From CALCKU01 sp964654665 (GTDB lineage: Bacteria > Pseudomonadota > Alphaproteobacteria > Caulobacterales > Maricaulaceae), in the NCBI GenBank assembly GCA_964654665.1, contig CAZZKV010000036.1:1-18330 (forward strand): a stretch of DNA of 18,330 nucleotides, given 5' to 3'. The notes under the pieces were generated by a model that ran no database searches, was not told the DNA's origin, and saw nothing but the letters and a program-made list of their open reading frames with translations. Shown here piece after piece: positions 14,492 to 18,330 of the stretch (position 1 is its first letter; each line of letters opens with the position of its first letter). A program made the translations under genes and the position numbers.

Positions 14492-15307
14492 GTGAGAGTA
14501 GCATTTTTTGGCGATGTTGTTGGCCGCGCTGGCCGCACGGTTATTACAGATCGTCTGCCGCATCTGCGTGCGCAATTATCGCTCGATGCGGTTGTTGTGA
14601 ATGCGGAAAATGCTGCGGGCGGTTTTGGCATTACCCGCTCGACCGCTGATGCGCTTTATGATGCGGGGGTCGATGTGCTGACATTAGGCAATCATAGTTT
14701 TGATAATCCGCAGGGTATTAGCGTGATTGAAAACGAAACGCGCCTGCTGCGCCCCTGTAATTACCCGCCGGGCCTTGTACCGGGACGCGGCGCGGGACTT
14801 TACGATATTGGCGGATACCGGCTATTGGTGATTAATGTATTAGGGCGCGTTTTTATGGACGCATTGGATGATCCGTTTCAAGCGGTTGAGCGCGAATTGG
14901 CGGCCGCTCCCTTGGGCGCGGCGGCAGATTTTGTATTGGTTGATATTCATGCCGAGGCGACATCGGAAAAACAGGGGATGGGCCATTTTTGCGATGGCCG
15001 CGCCAGTCTGGTTGTCGGCACCCATCAACATGTCCCCACAGCGGATACGCGGATTTTTCGCGGCGGCACAGCCTATCAAACCGATGCGGGTATGTGCGGT
15101 GATTATGACAGTGTGATCGGCATGGAAAAGACAGAACCGCTCCACCGCTTTACAAAACGGATGCGCAGCGGCCGGTTTACGCCTGCGGCCGGGCCCGGTA
15201 CATTATGCGGTATCTTTGTAGAGACCGATAATAAAACAGGCCTTGCCTTGCGCGCAGAGCCTATCCGTATCGGGGGCACCCTCGCGCCCACTATACCCGC
15301 ACTGTAA
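14492..15307 (+). CDS. YmdB/TIGR00282-type metallophosphoesterase
   Basis: This 271-residue protein starts with GTG 14492, 1 nt after the cyclo-ligase stop, with AAAGG at 14478-14482. It matches the YmdB (TIGR00282) family of dinuclear-metal phosphoesterases, of which Bacillus YmdB hydrolyses 2',3'-cAMP in vitro. Metal ligands are visible: Asp8 in FFGDVVGRAG, Glu39/Asn40 in VNAENAAGGFGIT, Asn67/His68 in TLGNHSFD, His153 in VDIHAEATSEK, and His178/His180 in VGTHQHVPTADT, followed by TDAGMCGDYDSVIGM. In alphaproteobacteria this gene commonly sits next to the 5-FCL gene, as here. The physiological substrate is unknown. Confidence 0.93.
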   Translation: MRVAFFGDVVGRAGRTVITDRLPHLRAQLSLDAVVVNAENAAGGFGITRSTADALYDAGVDVLTLGNHSFDNPQGISVIENETRLLRPCNYPPGLVPGRGAGLYDIGGYRLLVINVLGRVFMDALDDPFQAVERELAAAPLGAAADFVLVDIHAEATSEKQGMGHFCDGRASLVVGTHQHVPTADTRIFRGGTAYQTDAGMCGDYDSVIGMEKTEPLHRFTKRMRSGRFTPAAGPGTLCGIFVETDNKTGLALRAEPIRIGGTLAPTIPAL

Positions 15308-15309
15308 AT

Positions 15310-15324
15310 AGATTACCTTAATCT
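15310..15324 (+). terminator. Weak hairpin after the metallophosphoesterase gene
   Basis: AGATTA (15310-15315) pairs with TAATCT (15319-15324) around CCT and is followed by GTCTTT. It is AT-rich, short and lacks a full T run, but it starts 2 nt after the stop and could be a weak terminator. Confidence 0.3.
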
Positions 15325-15488
15325 GTCTTTATGGCTTTGAAGCAGCGGGAGTTGCTGCGCCGCTTACGCGTCTAAAATATTCACGAACTGGATGGTGATA
15401 TCCATTACCGTATCGCCATATTAGCCTCCGAAAACCGGCCGCATAAAATGCAATGAAAAAGAAATTATCCTCTGTTTTAATAACCTCC

Positions 15489-15836
15489 CTAAAACTGGCT
15501 CTGAAAACGCGATTGCCACGTTTCTGGTTCTCCGATGAGATCAAAGGTTAAGAGACCAGTTTTCAGAATGCCCCAGCCTATATAGCCATCATTCTCTTTT
15601 TTCCATCCCCATTGCCACTCCGGCGGCGTGGCATCATAAGCAATTAATAACTCAAGGGGCTTATTGGCGGTTTTTGGCAGAAAATGAACAATGCGTTTCG
15701 ATCACTTCAATTGTGTTGATGAAAATTCAGGAAACCGGACGTCATAAAAGGGATGGGTCTGGGCATTTAAACGTTTATGCGTCCATGTATAAAAGACAAG
15801 ATTGGCATGATAATGAAATCCTGTATGCATGATCAT
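15489..15836 (-). pseudogene. Minus-strand gene interrupted by an in-frame TGA, unknown function
   Basis: A single minus-strand frame runs from ATG 15836 to TAG 15489-15491 and is broken only by TGA at 15702-15704. The first 44 codons include GFHYHANLVFYTWTHKRLNA and THPFYDVRFPEFSSTQLK. The 70 codons after the TGA include RIVHFLPKTANKPLELLIAY, TPPEWQWGWKKENDGYIGWG and TGLLTFDLIGEPETWQSRFQ. Aromatic-rich, low-complexity-free sequence with ordinary codon use on both sides of the stop argues for one protein of about 115 residues. I do not recognise the family. Neither half exceeds 70 codons, so ordinary length filters miss it. It could be a pseudogene, a sequencing error, or a local pair of compensating frameshifts around 15690-15715. 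There is no good ribosome site, so the original start may lie further upstream. Confidence 0.55.
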
Positions 15837-15909
15837 TCTGAGCTTATGCTTACTGAATGTCAGTATTATTAAAGTGATGGGTGTTAATGTCTCTATTCAT
15901 TGGTCAAGG

Positions 15910-15932
15910 TTGTTGTTAATGTTTAATAACAA
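15910..15932 (+). promoter_or_regulatory. AT-rich inverted repeat upstream of the S9 peptidase
   Basis: TTGTTGTT (15910-15917) can pair with AATAACAA (15925-15932) with one G-T pair and a 7-nt loop. It lies directly before the GGAGG ribosome site (15944-15948). It could be an operator or an mRNA structure. A possible but poor promoter (TTGGTC at 15900-15905 and TTAATA at 15923-15928, 17 nt apart) overlaps it. Confidence 0.25.
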
Positions 15933-15952
15933 TAAGCAATATTGGAGGAATT

Positions 15953-17908
15953 ATGCGGTTAAAATCTATAAAGTGCATAATATTTTTACTTATAGCTTTG
16001 GCTTTAAATCATCCACCAGCGATTCTTGCTAAAGCGCCGCCTCCAGAAAGTTTTGGTGTTTTACCCTCAATTCATGATGCCGCAATTTCACCAGATGGGA
16101 CTGAATTTGCATCGATTGCGAATTATAAAGGCGAATATATTATCAGAGTTGGGTCATTAATACAGAAAACGGGTAAGCTGCGGCTTATTGGTTTGGGCAA
16201 AGGCGTTAAACCGGCCTTTGTAAAATGGGTAAATGATAGCCGGGTCATTGTTTCATTATGGCAGAGCGAAGTGACGAATGGAGTACCCTACCGCATTGGA
16301 TATCTCTACACACTGGATACACAGGCGATGAAAGGAAAAATTCTTGTTAAGCCAAGAAACGTTTTTCGCCAGTTTAATAATGTGGTTGTGGACTGGCTTG
16401 AAGAGGACCCGGATCATATTTTGATGTCCTATGATAAAGGCAGTAATAATTTAGAACCCGCTTTATATAAAGTTAATGTTAAAACAGGGGGGGCATCAAC
16501 TGTTAACAGAGCGATTCACAATGTCCAATCTTGGTATACGGATAATGATGGGAATCCGCGTATTGGACAAGGACGGAAAGACAATAAACAGGGCGATTGG
16601 TTCTTGAAAATAAAAGATGCAACCGATGGCAAGTGGCGGGATAGTCGTGACTATCCGGGGCTCGATGCTGATGTCGACATTCACGGCTTTACGTCAAATC
16701 CTGATGAGATGATTATCAGTGCTTATCAGGGCCGTGATACCATTGGTTTGTATATTTATAATCTTAAATCAAAATTGATTACGCGTAAATTGTATCATAA
16801 TGATAAGTATGATGCGACGGGTGTTGTGTTTAGTAAAGATGGGGAAGAGGTTATTGGCGCACGCTATATTGCCGATACACCAGAGACAGCTTTGCTGGGT
16901 GATTATCAAACAACAATGACAGATATACGCCGTCGGCTAAAGGGGTTTACAATTGATTTTGTCGACCAAAATAATGATGGCAGTGTTATTATGTTCAAAG
17001 CCTCTAATCCGTATACGCCTGGGGCGATGATGGTGTATCGTAATCAGAGCGCTGAGATTGAGATGTTAGGTGAACTTTATCCAGCATTGCCATCTGCAGA
17101 AATGGGGGAGGTCGTTAATGTTAAGTATAAGGCGCGCGATGGTTATAAAATTCCGGCTTATGTAACGTTACCGCCTAAAGTGACCGATTCAGCAAAGATA
17201 AAACATTTGCCTTTTATTGTCTTGCCCCACGGCGGTCCTTATGGGCGGGACACGAAACGGTTTGATTATTTCGCACAATTTTTCGCGTCGCGCGGATATG
17301 GTGTTTTGCAAATGAATTTTCGCGGCTCAGAAGGCTATGGTAAAACCTTTAAAGATGCGGGCCGCAAAAATTGGGTGATCATGCAAGAAGATGTCGAAGA
17401 TGGTGCGCGCTGGCTTTTGCATAAAAACTATGCTGACCCTGAACGGTTGTGTATCGCTGGATGGTCTTATGGTGGTTATGCGTCTTTGATGGGGGCCGCG
17501 AAAAATGGAGATATTTACAAGTGTGCTATTGCGATGGCCGCATTGACAGATATTGCTGATTTTAAACGCGATCTCAAAAAATATCGTTTTGGAAGTAGTA
17601 ATGCAAAAAACTTTATTGGCGCAGGCTTTGAAACCAAGGATGATATTAAGGCCAATACGCCTGTGAAAATCGCTGAAGATATTAGAATTCCGTTATTTCT
17701 AGCGCATGGAACCAAAGATCAGCAAGTTCATTTTGATCAATTTAAACGGATGAAACGAGCCCTTAAAAAGAGTTCGGCAGAGGTGACCTATATGGAATTT
17801 AAAGATGGTGACCACTATTTATCCAATCAGGAAAATCGTCAAAATTTTTTCAAAGGTCTCGATAAATTCCTTATTAAAACCAATGGTAAAAGTGAATATA
17901 TGAAATAA
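15953..17908 (+). CDS. Exported S9-family (prolyl oligopeptidase-type) serine peptidase
   Basis: This 651-residue protein has an N-terminal signal peptide (basic MRLKSIK, hydrophobic IIFLLIALALNH, likely cleavage near ILAKA-PPPES at about 27-30), so it is probably periplasmic. Residues about 35-380 contain short repeats such as HDAAISPDGTEFASIAN and ATGVVFSKDGEEVIGA, as in the beta-propeller that gates S9 peptidases. The C-terminal alpha/beta-hydrolase domain (about 385-645) has LPHGGPYGRD, FRGSEGYGK, the nucleophile Ser505 in GWSYGGYAS, Asp589 in AHGTKDQQV and His621 in DGDHYLS. Such enzymes cleave short peptides, often from the N-terminus. GGAGG at 15944-15948 supports the start. The gene is more AT-rich in codon choice than its upstream neighbours and stands alone. 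Confidence 0.92.
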   Translation: MRLKSIKCIIFLLIALALNHPPAILAKAPPPESFGVLPSIHDAAISPDGTEFASIANYKGEYIIRVGSLIQKTGKLRLIGLGKGVKPAFVKWVNDSRVIVSLWQSEVTNGVPYRIGYLYTLDTQAMKGKILVKPRNVFRQFNNVVVDWLEEDPDHILMSYDKGSNNLEPALYKVNVKTGGASTVNRAIHNVQSWYTDNDGNPRIGQGRKDNKQGDWFLKIKDATDGKWRDSRDYPGLDADVDIHGFTSNPDEMIISAYQGRDTIGLYIYNLKSKLITRKLYHNDKYDATGVVFSKDGEEVIGARYIADTPETALLGDYQTTMTDIRRRLKGFTIDFVDQNNDGSVIMFKASNPYTPGAMMVYRNQSAEIEMLGELYPALPSAEMGEVVNVKYKARDGYKIPAYVTLPPKVTDSAKIKHLPFIVLPHGGPYGRDTKRFDYFAQFFASRGYGVLQMNFRGSEGYGKTFKDAGRKNWVIMQEDVEDGARWLLHKNYADPERLCIAGWSYGGYASLMGAAKNGDIYKCAIAMAALTDIADFKRDLKKYRFGSSNAKNFIGAGFETKDDIKANTPVKIAEDIRIPLFLAHGTKDQQVHFDQFKRMKRALKKSSAEVTYMEFKDGDHYLSNQENRQNFFKGLDKFLIKTNGKSEYMK

Positions 17909-18039
17909 GGGTTTAGGCGAGAGAAACCGCGCCAAATGATTGCGGCCCCTGTGTTTAACGCATATTTATACAGGCAGAACTCTCTTCTTCCTAAACTCTA
18001 TCCCCGCCTTTTGGGGCTGTGGTAATCTGTATGGGCTTT

Positions 18040-18061
18040 GGCCTCTTTGGCCTCTTTGGCC
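18040..18061 (+). repeat. Short tandem repeat, 9-bp unit
   Basis: The unit GGCCTCTTT occurs twice in perfect tandem (18040-18048, 18049-18057) and is followed by GGCC of a third. A related GGGCTTT directly precedes it. Confidence 0.8.
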
Positions 18062-18090
18062 GGGGCGTAGAGTTTTCGTGATCAGGGACA

Positions 18091-18150
18091 GGTGAGACGT
18101 TACTGACTGGATTACGAGACGGTGAGACTGAGCACTGCGGATTAACGCCC
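18091..18150 (+). repeat. Degenerate 30-bp direct repeat
   Basis: Two adjacent 30-nt blocks (18091-18120 and 18121-18150) both start GGTGAGAC and both carry GGATTA at the same offset (block positions 19-24). About 16 of 30 positions agree. This may be an old tandem duplication or a chance resemblance. Confidence 0.35.
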
Positions 18151-18197
18151 GCAGCTGTGCCGGGTCTTTGCGGGGTGTTTGGCCCAACCGATGCGCT

Positions 18198-18213
18198 TAG
18201 CTGGCGACAGCTA
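18198..18213 (+). repeat. Hairpin with GNRA-type tetraloop
   Basis: TAGCTG (18198-18203) pairs perfectly with CAGCTA (18208-18213) around GCGA, a GNRA-type tetraloop typical of structured RNA when read on the + strand. No RNA family was recognised. Confidence 0.45.
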
Positions 18214-18264
18214 GTGTAAGGGCGTAACTTCGGGATTAAGAGTGCCCCCGCTCAAAATTCATCG

Positions 18265-18330
18265 CCGCAGGGCGGGTGCCTTGTAAAACACGTTAGAGAA
18301 TTGGTATCCATCAGGGTACCGGCCCTGCGG
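18265..18330 (+). repeat. 9-bp inverted repeat ending at the window edge
   Basis: CCGCAGGGC (18265-18273) is the exact reverse complement of GCCCTGCGG (18322-18330). Between them, GGTATCC (18303-18309) can pair with GGGTACC (18314-18320) around ATCA with one wobble, so the segment could fold as a closed, branched RNA or be a mobile-element-like inverted repeat. The second arm ends on the last base of the window, so its full extent is unknown. Confidence 0.55.

Larger units (their letters stand above)
17909..18330. other. Repeat-rich 3' region without a convincing gene
   Basis: No intact gene was found in these 420 bp. A minus-strand frame is open from the window edge to TAG 17991-17993 apart from one TGA at 18252-18254, but it uses AGG, AGA and ATA codons that are rare in the good genes here, and its RPKRPKRPKP stretch is just the translation of a 9-bp tandem repeat. 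A second minus frame enters from the edge and stops at 18259-18261 after PQGRYPDGYQFSNVFYKAP, which could be the end of a neighbouring gene. Several hairpins and repeats are listed separately. Confidence 0.5.

Noticed and set aside
15329..15544. A 71-codon minus-strand frame overlapping the end of the broken gene.
   Set aside because: It overlaps the better supported frame ending at 15489 in a different phase and has no recognisable motif or ribosome site.
15702..15704. TGA read as tryptophan or selenocysteine, since broken frames on the minus strand carry TGA.
   Set aside because: nusG, the decarboxylase and the cyclo-ligase all end in TGA, tryptophan is TGG throughout rpoB/rpoC, and the only tRNA-Trp seen has anticodon CCA. 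No selenocysteine insertion hairpin was found next to the TGA.
18001..18016. CCCC/GGGG hairpin after the S9 peptidase as a terminator.
   Set aside because: The stem is only 4 bp and no T run follows on either strand; it is also about 95 nt from the stop codon.
18223..18235. A 13-base match to a highly conserved 23S rRNA segment (CGTAACTTCGGGA), suggesting an rRNA fragment at the 3' end.
   Set aside because: The sequence on both sides does not follow the 23S rRNA sequence I know; in particular the conserved segment containing AAAACACAG and the downstream GACGCCTGCCCGGTGC are missing. It is most likely coincidence, though a BLASTN against rRNA would settle it.

Overview
The window looks like a chromosomal segment of an alphaproteobacterium of moderate GC (roughly 50%). 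The evidence is the order tuf (3' end), tRNA-Trp, secE, nusG, rplK, rplA, rplJ, rplL, rpoB, rpoC, together with protein sequences of clear alphaproteobacterial type: the RpoC N-terminus starting MNQEVMN, RpoB starting with a TFTGKKRIRKSFG-like stretch, and a 73-residue SecE. I cannot name a genus. All genes that I consider intact lie on the + strand.

Region 1 (1-12093) is the core transcription and translation block. It holds the last 39 codons of EF-Tu, a tRNA-Trp gene (CCA anticodon, encoded CCA end), the translocon subunit SecE overlapping the antiterminator NusG, ribosomal proteins L11 and L1, then L10 and L7/L12, and the beta and beta' subunits of RNA polymerase. Almost every junction in this block carries an RNA hairpin that I could fold by eye: before secE, in the rplK leader, after rplA, in a recognisable L10 leader before rplJ, two between rplL and rpoB, and one between rpoB and rpoC. 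A clean intrinsic terminator follows rpoC. The usual rpsL-rpsG-fusA-tuf continuation is absent after rpoC, so the ribosomal cluster is split here.

Region 2 (12094-15307) starts with about 420 bp without an intact gene, holding a possible decayed minus-strand gene. It continues with three tightly packed genes: a group II PLP-dependent decarboxylase, 5-formyltetrahydrofolate cyclo-ligase (ATGA overlap), and a YmdB/TIGR00282 metallophosphoesterase (1 nt gap). They are probably one operon.

Region 3 (15308-18330) is the less conserved end. It contains a minus-strand reading frame of about 115 codons broken by one in-frame TGA (probable pseudogene), an exported S9-family (prolyl oligopeptidase-type) serine peptidase, and a final 420 bp without a convincing gene but rich in inverted and direct repeats, including a 9-bp inverted repeat ending on the very last base.

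Most of the window is well-known housekeeping biology. The parts that merit a second look are the structured junctions, the two broken minus-strand frames and the repeat-rich 3' end. I did not find convincing evidence for a wholly new system.
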